Below are positions 1 to 10,300 of a stretch of DNA of 64,000 nucleotides, in pieces. Each line of letters starts with the position of its first letter. The first letter of the stretch is position 1. A program made the position numbers and the translations under genes. The stretch is from the NCBI GenBank assembly GCA_019448385.1, contig JAGTXO010000067.1, forward strand, positions 108,093 through 172,092, given 5' to 3'. Origin of the DNA: Diacronema lutheri (lineage: Eukaryota; Haptophyta; Pavlovophyceae; Pavlovales; Pavlovaceae). The notes under the pieces are model-generated. The model searched no databases. It saw nothing but the letters and a program-made list of their open reading frames with translations, and had not been told where the DNA came from.

Positions 1-770
1 CGCGACGTGACGGGCGTCGACGAGCGCTTCGGCGGCAAGACGTTGCTGCTCGCCGGCGACTTTTGCCAGTGCTTGCCGGTGGTGCGGCGCGGCTCGCGCG
101 CGCAGATCGTGCGCTCCTGCCTCGAGTACTCGGCATCGTGGCAGCACGATCGGCCGTACGCCTTGGTCGAGAACTCTCGCGCCTCGAACGCGGCGCGCGA
201 CACGGGCGACGCGCTCGGCGCGGGCGAGTGGGCGAAGCTGCCGCGCAGCCTCGGCGACGGCGCCTTTCCCGCGGCGGTGCCGCCTGCGGGGGCCATGCCC
301 GGCGCATTCCCGCTCGATCCCGTGCAGCTGCCCGAGGCGTCTCGGCCTACCCGGCGGAGCTCGTAGCCACTCGCCTCCTCTCGCTCGGCGAGGGGCTGTG
401 CAGCGGCACGCGGCTGGTCGTGCGCGGCGTGCGCGCCGGCGGCCGGCTGCTCGAGTGCGCGCGACCCGGCGCGGCCGCCGGGCGCGACAGCACCGTGCTC
501 ATCGCGCGCATCGGCCACCACTCGCCCGACGAGGGCACGTTCGCGTTTGCATGGCTGCACCGCCAGTTCCCGGTGCGGCCGGCGTAACAAGGCGCAGGGT
601 CAAGCGCTCGGGTGCGCGGGCGTGTGGCTCGCCGAGCCGTGCTTCACGCACGGCCAGCTCTACGTGGCCGCTTCGCGCGTCGGGCACGCGTCGCGCATCC
701 GCTTTGCGCTTGGCCCGGACCCTGTGACGCGCACCGTCGTCTTCAAAGAGGTGCTCCGCGCGGTCAGCGG
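1..770 (+). pseudogene. Pif1-family helicase, C-terminal fragment, frameshifted
   Basis: Pif1 helicases are superfamily 1B 5'-3' DNA helicases, and many eukaryotic copies belong to Helitron-type elements. Three pieces are seen. The first frame from base 7 carries FGGKTLLLAGDFCQCLPVV, the Pif1 motif around the conserved GDFxQ. A second frame at about 335-587 carries LGEGLCSGTRLVV and HRQFPVRPA. The first frame then resumes at about 590 with KAQGQALGCAGVWL and HGQLYVAASRV, the C-terminal helicase motif. The order is correct for Pif1, but the frame changes twice and about 100 residues seem to be missing between the first two pieces. The Walker A part would lie left of the window. After about 770 the frame runs into Ala/Gly/Arg low complexity. 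It is read as a decayed gene; introns could explain one frame change but not the missing core. Confidence 0.75.
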
Positions 771-2474
771 TGGCGAGGCGGCGGCGGCGGCGGCGGCGTT
801 CGCCGCGGCCGCCGTCGCCGCCGCGCGCGAATGCGCGGCGGCGGCGCGCGGTGGCGGCGGGCGCGGCGGGCGCGGCTCGGACGGCGCGCGCGGCGCCGGC
901 GGCGGGCGGCGCGCTGGCGGCGGGCGCGACGCCGGCGCGCGGTGCTGCCCAGCACCCGCCGGCGCGACGCCCGCCGCGCCGCTCGCGGCCGACGCGCAGC
1001 CGGCGGGTGCTCGCCAACACCGCGCGCCGCGCGACTGGCCCGCGTACCTGCGCGCCCTTCTAGGGCGCGCAGGGCGGCGCCAATGCGGCCGGCAAGCAGG
1101 GGCCTCAAGCCGGCGCGCTGCCCGACGCCGCGTGGGTCGCCGCCGCGCGCGTGCCGTCGGCGCTGCCGCCGTCCGGCGTCGCGCTCGCGCCGCTGCCGCA
1201 ACCTCAGCCGCCGCCGCCGCCGCCGCCTGCCGGCAAGCAGGGCAAGCGCGCAGCGGCGGCGACGGCGGTGCGCGGCCCGGCGAGCAAGCGGTAGCGGTGC
1301 CGCCGAGCCGGGGGCGGGCTCCGTGGGCGACGCGGCTTGGCCCGCCACTCGCACCACTCGCGCCGGGCGCGCACAACGCGCCGTGGTCCGCTGCGTGGCC
1401 GAGCGAAAATGCGGTCCTGGCTGCGGGGCGGATCCGACACGCCATGCGGGAGAGGCCGTACAGCGCGTGAGCTTGGGCCCGTGATTTATTACTCATGGAT
1501 TTATTACTCATGCCATGGCGTCGCGCCACGATTACGCCCGTGGCCCCGGCCGCCAGCCTCGCGCCGCTACGCCGTGTCGTCGCGGCCGGCGCACACAGCG
1601 AACTGTGTGTCCGCGGCACATGCCCGGCTGCTCGCGAGCTGCAAGCTTGCCGAACTGCTCGCGCTAAAATGGCGCGTTGCGGGCGTGCCCGCGCACCGCG
1701 CGTATGTTCCGCGCGTTCCAGGCGCGCCGCGCCGCGCGCCGAAGCGGCGCGCGGCGCACGTGCGGCCGCGAGCCGAAGAGGGGCCGGCGCGACCGGCCGC
1801 GAGGCAGACGCAGACGCTCGGCGTGCCGGTCGACGCGTCGTCCAAATCCGCGTCGGGCGGATGCGCGCCTAGGCCGGCGCTGCGTGCAATCGGCGCGGGT
1901 CGCCGCCGCATGACGAAGCATGCTTCCATCCGGTGCTCGGCCACGCGCTCGGGCGTAACGTTCGCGCCTGTTCGGCCGAGGCGCACTCGCCGTCCCCTCG
2001 CGCCGGCAATGCGCGTGCGTGCCAGCACGCCGGCAGCGGAGGATGCCACGGCAGCGGCGAGCGGGTCCCCGCCGGTGTGCCGCTCGGCGCCCCGTCACGC
2101 GCAACGCGCGCGCCGCCCGCTGAACGCGCACAATTGCCTGGGCAAGATCGTCCCGCGCTCACGCCGCCGTCGCATCGTTCCATGCATGGCGCCCGGCTCG
2201 TCCGTACCGCTTTCGGGCAGTGCCGCGACGCCCTTTTTCAAAGGCGGGTGCCGCGCTGATTCGTCATCGGCCACCATCCATCTGGCCCTCTAAAGCCGGT
2301 TTGCGCGTGGGCGCCCGTCCGGTGCGAGAAGCGGCTCGCGTCCTCGCGCGGGGCGCCTCCGCGCCAGGCGCCCGGCGCGCGCTCGTCTTGCCGCGCCACC
2401 ACGCTGATCTGCGCCCAACCCTCGCTCGCCTATTCCCCCGTCGTTTCTGCTGCGTAGCCCGCAACAGCGCGCGC
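771..2474. other. No recognisable gene; decayed or low-complexity DNA
   Basis: Frames here are long only because of base composition and give Arg/Ala-rich translations with no motif I recognise. One AT-rich island stands out: a 15-bp unit (GATTTATTACTCATG) occurs twice in tandem at 1483-1512. It probably marks a junction between older elements, but this is a guess. Confidence 0.5.
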
Positions 2475-3443
2475 ATGACGCGTGCACGGCGCAGCGCCTG
2501 GAGCAACTTCCGAGTCGTCGGCCGGCAGCCTGTGGGGGGCGCGTTCATCGGCCCGATGTGGCCGGTGAGAGTGCCCGACGTGCCGCGTGGTGAGCGCCTG
2601 CACGGCTCGCCGGGTTCGGCGCGTTCCCAGTCGGCCTCTCTCCGACCCGCCGTAAACCTTGCGTGCGCACCCCGCACACCCGGCGCTGCGCGGCGCGGCG
2701 CAGGCGTGAAAAACGAGGGCAACGCGTGCTACGTGAACGCCCTCGCGCAATCGCTCGTCGCCTTGAACGTGCTCCGTCCGATGCCCCGCTCCGCTTCGCG
2801 CCGTGCGGGAAGAGTCGAGAAGGCGCTTTTTCGGGACTTTGGCACGCTGCTCGAGGACACCGAGGCGCCGGCACAGCTGTGTCTTGTGTCCGTCGTCGAC
2901 GTCATCTTGGGCCGTGGCACGCGAGGGACGCAGCAGGACGCTGCTGAGTTCTTCCAGATGCTACTCGGCCGAGTGCCCGGGCTCGCTGCTGCCTTCGAAG
3001 ACGACAGACGCGTAGTGCTCGAGCCGATCGCTGTGGCCTCGAGCGAGCGCGGTGAGGGCATCGCCATCCTCGTCAGCATTGGCGGCGATGCGGCGCGCAC
3101 GCTCGCACACGCTCTGGGGGGCGTCGCTGGGCCGCCGCAGGGTGGCAGCCCGGACGCGTGCCGCTCGGACGTGCTCATGCCAGCCAGCATTGCCGTCGAG
3201 GTGCCGCGCACGACGCGCGGCAATGGCTCGCAGTGCAAGAACAAGCACGCGTTCGTGTGCGCGCCGCGGCTGCTACTCGGCGGGCGCGACTACCTCCTCG
3301 TCGCCGCCGTCGTGCACTTGGGCGAGGAGTCGACGAGCGGGCACCTTGTCGCCATCGTGCTCCGCAACGGGGCTTGGTTTCTGTGCGACGACGACAACGT
3401 GCGGCGGCGCGCACGGCCGCTTGGCGCCGCGACCGGCGGTTGA
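2475..3443 (+). CDS. Ubiquitin-specific-protease-like cysteine peptidase (C19-like)
   Basis: The predicted 322-residue protein has both boxes of ubiquitin-specific proteases. The Cys box is VKNEGNACYVNALAQSL with the nucleophile at residue 85 (codon 2727-2729). The His box is HLGEESTSGHLVAIV with the general base at residue 290 (codon 3342-3344), followed by GAWFLCDDDNV, matching the family pattern in which an aromatic and acidic residues follow the His. Spacing of about 205 residues suits a compact USP core. Residues 1-80 are unlike any domain I know, and ATG 2475 is simply the first in frame. A fitting USP tail (QMHNLSQSDALAWASGASML at about 3541-3600) lies in another frame just downstream, so this copy has a frameshift or unrecognised intron near 3400-3500. 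It lies between a broken Pif1 and the giant Fanzor gene, so it may belong to a mobile element. Confidence 0.65.
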   Translation: MTRARRSAWSNFRVVGRQPVGGAFIGPMWPVRVPDVPRGERLHGSPGSARSQSASLRPAVNLACAPRTPGAARRGAGVKNEGNACYVNALAQSLVALNVLRPMPRSASRRAGRVEKALFRDFGTLLEDTEAPAQLCLVSVVDVILGRGTRGTQQDAAEFFQMLLGRVPGLAAAFEDDRRVVLEPIAVASSERGEGIAILVSIGGDAARTLAHALGGVAGPPQGGSPDACRSDVLMPASIAVEVPRTTRGNGSQCKNKHAFVCAPRLLLGGRDYLLVAAVVHLGEESTSGHLVAIVLRNGAWFLCDDDNVRRRARPLGAATGG

Positions 3444-4352
3444 TCGCAGCCGCAGCCGCCCCGTCCTCCCGCGCGGCACGCGCGCGTGGCCTGAAAGCTC
3501 GCGCCGCGCGCCTGCCGCACGCACGCGCGTTGCCCGCGCAGATGCACAACTTGTCTCAGTCCGACGCGCTGGCGTGGGCAAGTGGTGCGAGCATGCTCTT
3601 CTACAGCCGGCTCGACGCGGAACCGTTGGACCCGGCGCTGGGCTCAGCGTCACCGCCGTCGGCCGCATCGCCTGCGTGGCCGAGCTCGGCGCCCGACGCG
3701 CCGACCCTGTCGGCAGCCTGGTCGCGGGTGCGGCAGATGGCAGCGGTGCCAACAGATGCGACGATCGGCATCGCGGAGACGGCTGCAGACACCTCTGCGG
3801 CGGCGATCGGCCCAGCTGCGTGCGAGGCCCGCCAAGTTGTCTCCGCGACGCGCGCATTGCCAATGGCGGTGAGTGCCTCGCACGCGCACGCCGTCCGCTG
3901 TCCACAGCGTGGCGCCCGGCGCTTGCGTTCGCGCCAGGTAAAGTTTGCGCGTATAGCGTGCAGCACCCTCACGCATCCCCTACGCCTCCCGCCCGCCCGA
4001 CCTCTTGCCCGCCGGCCGCGCGCAGGACCAGCGCACGCCAATTGTTGGGCGCGGCCAAATCTGGGCATGCGCAAATTTTGAGCCGGCAGCGGAGGGCGGG
4101 GATGCGCAGCACAACTGGCGCAAGCGCACGTGGTGCCCGCAGCACGAGCAGCGCGAGCAGCGCGAGCAGCGCGAGCAGCGCGAGCAGCGCGAGCAGCGCG
4201 AGCAGCGCGAGCAGCGCGAGCAGCGCGTGCAGCGCGTGCAGCGCGAGCAGCGCGAGCAGCGCGAGCAGCCCTGGCAGCCAGCGCGGCCAGGCCTCGGCGC
4301 GGGCGCTGGCGTTCGGCCCGCTGCTCTGCCGCCGAGCCATCCGCGCGCCAGC
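3444..4352. other. Frame-broken USP tail and 5' region of the giant element gene
   Basis: The first about 200 bases encode, in a shifted frame, the terminal USP motif ending in MLFYSRLD. Beyond about 3640 no conserved protein is seen. The giant frame that follows is open from 4005, but its first codon there is TTG, and bases 4141-4268 are a microsatellite, so the stretch before 4353 is more likely 5' non-coding or a missed 5' exon. Confidence 0.45.
4141..4268 (+). repeat. 9-bp microsatellite (GCGAGCAGC)n
   Basis: About 14 near-perfect tandem copies of GCGAGCAGC, two of them with GTG in place of GAG. In the frame of the downstream gene it would read Glu-Gln-Arg repeats. It lies before the first in-frame ATG (4353), so translation is doubtful. 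Confidence 0.9.
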
Positions 4353-7318
4353 ATGCGCGCGAGCAACCGCTTCGAGCCGCTCTTGTTGGCCGAGGCGGAC
4401 GTGCCCGCCACCGAGCCCGCCGCCGCCCAGCCCGCCGCCCAGCCCGCCGCCGAGCCCGCCGCCAAGCCAGCCGCTGCCAAGCCCACCGCCGAGCCCGCCG
4501 CCCAGTCCACGGCCCAGCCTCCCACCGTGCCTGACGCCAAGCCAGCCGACCAGCCCGCCGTCAAATGCGCTGCCGCCAAGCGCGCTGACGACCGCATTGC
4601 TGCCGCTGAGGTAGGCGCCGTCGCCGCCACGCTTGCCGCCGCCACCGAGCCTGGCGGCGTTGCCGAGCTCGCCGCCGCCGCCGACGAGGGCTGCAGGGCG
4701 CGTGCCGACGCGCTCGCCAAGCGCGAGACCCGCCGCGCGCTCCACCGCGAGCAGCTTTTTCGCGAGGACAAGCGCGCGGCCGGCCGCCTGATCGAGCAGT
4801 GCGCGCTGGGCTCTGCGGACGATGCAGCGCGCGCGCGCGCCCTGCTCGAGCGCGTCAAGGCGCGTGGCCACGCGCTGCCTCCGCACCTGCTGCGGTCGCT
4901 GCGCGACCTCGCGTCGCCGCGGCTCGCGCTCGCCGCTGAGGCGGCGGGCGTGCTCGCCGCGTCCGAGATGGGCGAGGCGGACGCACCTGCGGAGGCGCGC
5001 GCGCTACTCATGCACGCCGAGGCCGTGGGCGCCCACCTGCCCGCGCACACAGAGCTCGCGCTGCGCCGCGCCTGCATCCCCACCGCCGAGCAGGCGGAGC
5101 TGCTCGCGACTGCGCGCGAGCTGCTCGCGCCGCGCGACCCCGAAGGCTCGGTGGCTCCGGCGGGCGCGCGTGCCGAGTGCGACGGCGCCGCGCTCGGCAC
5201 TCGCGCGCGCGAGCTCCTCTCGCGACTCGACGAGGCGCACCTCGACGTGCAGCCCTGCATTGCGCGGCAACTGCGCCGGCTCGCCGCCACCGAGCCAGAC
5301 GCAAGTTCGAGCGCTGCGCTCGCCGCCACGCCCGGCACCGCCGGTCGCGCGGCCGCCGAGCCGCGGCGCGCGTGGCGCCCGCGCGGGTGGCGTCTCGCGG
5401 TAGGCGCAAAGGGTGCGCGCGCGCGCGCGCGCGCCGCGGCTGCTCCGCTCGACACGGCGCCGCCCGCGGCGGCCGGCGCCGTCCCGCCGCTCGAGCCGCA
5501 GCCCGAGCGCCGTGCAGCCGACGCCGCGGCCGCCGCAGCGGCGCCGGCGGCCGGCGACGACGGCGTGGCACGCGCGCTCGCAGCCGCAGCGCGCGGCGAC
5601 GGCCTCGACGGCGTCGATGGCGCCGACGACCTCGTTTGCGCGCCGTGCGACCGAGGCTGCGCGCACGCACGCGACGGCGGCTGCTGCGAGCCTGCCGCGC
5701 GCAGCTCGCCCGACCAGTGCCCGCGCGCACCGCCGCGGCGCGCACGGCGGGCGGCAAAGCGCGCGCGCGACCGGCTGCGGAGATCAATCGACAGGTCAGA
5801 GCGGGCTGTCGGCCGCCGATTGCGTGGCGGCGACGCGCGCCGCGAGCGCAAGCGCAGGTGCGCGACGGGCGGCCAGCACGCACCGCAGCCGCTCCGCCGC
5901 GCGAGTCGCAGCCCGCCGTCGCGCACCGATCGGCCCTCGGCCGAGCATGCCGCCGAGCCTGCCGCCGAGCCCGACAGCCCCCACCGCCGCCCGTGTGCCG
6001 GTGCCGCCGTCGCCGTCGCCACTGTCCGGTGCGCCGTCGGCATCTTCGCGAGTGTCGTCGCCGCCTCTGCCGTCCGGGCCGCCATTGCTCCGGCCGCTCG
6101 CCCGTCTGCAGCCACCGCCTTTTGGCTCGTCGCCGTGTGCTCGGCCGCCGCATGGGCCGCCTTCGCCTCCGCCGCCCGCCCGACCGCCGCCTTGGCCGCG
6201 CCGCAGCCTGCCACGCAATCGTCGGCCGCCGAGCCCACCGCCGCCGCGCCAGCCCCCGCCCAGCCCGCCGCTGCCGAGCCAGCCGCTGCCCAGCCCGCCG
6301 CGGCCGAGCCCGCCGTGGCGCAGCGCGACGTCCAGTCCGCCGCCCCGGCGCTGCTCGCGTGGGCGGGCGACGCGGCTGCGCTCCGGCTGGCCGATGCCGC
6401 CGCGCGCGCCGGCATCCCGCAGGCAGAGGTGGACTGCATTGCGGGCGGCGACATGCTCGCCTCCACTGTGGACGCTTGCTGCGAGGTCGTGCTGCGCGTG
6501 CACGGGCAGGCCGGCGAAGGGCGCGTCTGCCACGTACCGCTTGCCGCTCAGCCCGCGGTGTTCCAGGACGGCGCCGAGCGCGCCGCGCTGCTGCACCGCC
6601 TGCACAGCGAGGCGACGACGCAGGCGGTCATCGGCATGTGGAGCCCGCCGGGCGGGCGCGGCGGTGCGGGCAGTGACGATGGCACGCCGCCCGCCTCCGG
6701 CCATTTCACCGCGTTGCGCCTCGTGCGCGTCGCGCGCGCGGGCGAGCATCGCTACGACGCGGTGCTTGTCGACACGCTCGCGTCGCCGAGCAGGCAGGCG
6801 CTCAAGCGTGCCAGGTCGATAACCGCCACGCTGCACGCGGCGGGCCTCGACGTCTTGCCCGTGCGCCGCGCGCGGCTGCTCGACAACGCGGCGCAGCGTG
6901 GCGCGACGTGCGGCCTCGCCGTGGTGGGCGCGCTCAACGACGCCGCGCTCGCTGCGGCGGGCGGTGCATCCGCGCCGCGCACGTTCAGCGTGGCGGACAT
7001 GTACGCTGTTGGCGAGCACCTCCGCGTCGCGTTGACTGGCGCGGTCAGCGGGCGTGCGCCGAGCGGCGCCTGCGCCGGGGCGGGCGCGGTGCGCGGCGGG
7101 GGCAGCCGCGATCGCGCTGCCGAAGCGCCGCGGCAGACGCGCGGCGCCAAGGCCGCCGCAGACGCCGCCGCCGCTGCCGCCGTTCCGCCGCCGCCGCCAC
7201 CTCCGCCGCCCGCGCTGGGCGCCGCCGCCGCCACCACCACCGCCGCTGCCGCTGCTGCCGCCGCCGTGGCCGCGCCGCCACCGCCGCCACCGCCGCCGCG
7301 TGCCGGCGACGAGGGCGA

Positions 7319-7366
<48 letters not shown>

Positions 7367-10300
7367 GCGCACGTTCTTGAAGCTCGCGCCCAGGGCGCGC
7401 GCGGCCGCCTCGGCGCGCGAGGCGTTGCGCGCCGCGTGTGCGCGCGCGGACGCGGCGGCGTCGTCACACGCGTCGGCGCCGCACGCGCCCGCCGATGCGC
7501 GACGCCGGCGGCGCGCGGGCGCAGGCGAGCTGGCGCTCGCGGCTGCGCGCGCGCTCGCCTCGACGGAGCACGGCGATTTGACGGACGACGCGCTCGAGGC
7601 CGCCGTCGAGCAGGAGCTGGGCGACGAGCGCGGCCAACTGCTGCTGTGCACGCGGGGCGCAGCGGCGCAAAGGCCCGCGCTTTGCCGGCTCCTGAAGCAC
7701 GCGTGCGCGTCGGCGCGCGCGGCGAAGCGCGCGCAATTCACGGTGTTCGTCGTGCGCGCGGCCACGCGCGGCGAGCGGGGGGGCGCCGCCGCGAGGCGCG
7801 TGGACTCGGTGGTCGAGCTGTCGTGCGCGCTGCACGAGAAGGCGGGCGCGCTCGGCGGCCTCCAGAGCGTCTGTGTGCGTGGCTTTGCCCTCGAGCGCCG
7901 CCGGACACTCGACGCTGGCGCCGAGGCCGGCGCGTCCGCCATCGGCCAGGACGAGCAGGTCGAGGCAGAGGCGGGCGAGGCGTGCGTCGCCGGCGTGACG
8001 ATGGCCAAGCAGCTGCGTCAGTTTGCCGAGCAAGCTGCCCGCGACGACGTGCTCTTCCGCGTCGCCGTGTCCGAGGCCGACGCCCACGCCCGGCTGGCGC
8101 GCGTTGCGGGTGACGATGTCGGCGCGTACAGCGTCGTGCTCGCAGTCGCCGGGCTCGTCTGGCTGGCCAAGGCCGACGAGGTTGCGCCGGCGGCCGCCCA
8201 GTCCGCCGCCGCGCCGCCCGCCGCCCCGCCTGCTGCCGCCACGTCCGCCGACGCCGAGCGCGACGCCTCGCCTTCCGACCGCCTGCGCGCGCTGACGCTC
8301 GCCGTGCGAGTCGCGCTCGCGCGCGGCGTGCTGCGCCACCTCCTCGCCGACGCGTCGCCGGGCGCGTCCGCGACCGCTGGCGGTAGTTGCGCGACGCCCG
8401 TCGACGCGGCCGCGTCCGACGCCGCGCCGCCCGCCACGGGCGTCGTGACGAGTGGCGTCGCGGCGGGCGCTGTGGCGGCCGCACCGGCTGCTGCGGGCGG
8501 TGCGACGGCGGGTGCATCGCCCATCACGCGGCCGGCGAAGCGCGCGCGGCGCACGCTCACCGCCGCTCCAGCCGCCTCGGCCGTTGCGGCCGCTGGAGGC
8601 GCACGCGCGGGCGCACGCGGCGCGGCCGGCGCGCCTCGCGCGCGCGCCGCGCGCGCGCCGGCCGAGTACGTCTGGCTTGCCATCGCGCGCCGGATGCTGG
8701 CGGCGCGACACGCGGCGGCCGCGGGCGGCGACTTTGTCGCGTCGTGCGTCGCCGCGATGCAGGCCGAGTACGGCGACGGCTGTGCCGTCGTCGTCGGCGA
8801 CGCGCCTGGTGACGCCTTGGTCGAGGCTGCGGCGGCGGCGCTGCTCGAGGGCAAGCACGCGGCGGTGAGCCTCGGCTGCGTCGACCGGCCGGCGGTGCTC
8901 GTCGTGCAGCGCGCCGTGGACGCGCCCACGTCGCGCGTGCACGGGTGGTGCGCGCACGCGGCGGGCGCCGCCGAGTTTGACGAGGGCGCCGCGCACGGCG
9001 TGTTCAACGCGATCGTCGAGCGCGCGTGGGCGCTGCGTCCGGACCCGGCCGACGGCAGCCCGCCGCCCACGCGCACGTGGGAGGTCGAGCGCATCGCTGA
9101 CGACGCGCCCGACCAGGCGGGCGTGGCCGCGCTGCGCGTGCTCTACGCGCTCGTCGCGGCGCACGGCCGCTACCGCTCGGCCGCCGCGCTCTTTGGCGCG
9201 CTCGCGCAGCTGCACGCGCCCGACGCCGCCGGCGCGCGCGCGGAGGTCGTCGCGGCGGCGTGCGCGGTGCCGCACGGCGCGCGGCCGGGCGCCGCGCCGG
9301 CGGCCGCGCGGGACGACGCGAGGGAGCGCGCATGGGAGGGCGCTCAGATCGCCGCGCTCGCCGTCGGCGCGGACGCTGCGCGCAGGCGTGTCGCGCCCGT
9401 GCGCGCGCTCGTCGACGCGCTCGGCACGCCACCGACCTCGGCGATCACGGGCGGGCCGGCGGTGCGGCTCGCGGGCGCGGGCGACGGCGGCCACGGTGCA
9501 CGGTGGGTGGGCGGGCAGGCGGCGACGCCCGCCGAGCAGCTGCCGAGGGAGCTGCTGCGCGCCTACCACGAGGCGGTGCTGTGCGTCACGCCCGGCAGCC
9601 TCCAGCTCGGCCCGGCGGCGCTCGACGCGGTCACGCGGCCGCGCGAAAACGACACGCTGGAAGGCCTCCTCGCGCGCGTCAGCTGGCAGTGCGGCGCGAG
9701 GGCGAGCACGTGCGCCATGCTCGCCACGTTTTCCGAGCAGGCGGGCACCGGCTCGCGCGTCGCGCTCAAGGCCCTCCGCACGAGCTCCGACCTGGCCGGG
9801 CTGACGGCGGCTGCGGTCGGGCAGCAGGCGCCGCAGACGCCGCCGCCGCCGCTGCTCGTGATGCTCGGCCGCTGCCCCAGCCCGCTCGTCGGCGGCGGCC
9901 TCTTCCCGCCCGACCGCGCGACGGGCGAGCCGGCGGTGCACGCGGCGACGTCCGAGCTCGCCGTCGAGCTGCTGCGCGACGCGCGCGCGCTGGCCGGCAC
10001 GGACGGGCGGCTCGTCGTGCTGTGCCTCGAGGCGTCCAACCCGCTCTGGTTCTGCCCCAAGGTGCGCGAGCTCGAGCTGCCGCGGACGCGGTCGGACGGC
10101 GTGCGCGCGTCCGGCTGCACCTGCCCTGCGACGTGCAGCGATGCGCGCGGCGCGGCGGGTGGCGCTGCCCGCGGCGCATCGACGCGGCCGGCGGCGCGCG
10201 CGATCAACAAGGCGGTGCTCGACCACTTCGTCGCGCTTTTCGGCCGCGAGGGCTTCGCGACCTTTGAGTTTGCGGGCGGCGGCGAGGCGAGCTGGCTGTG

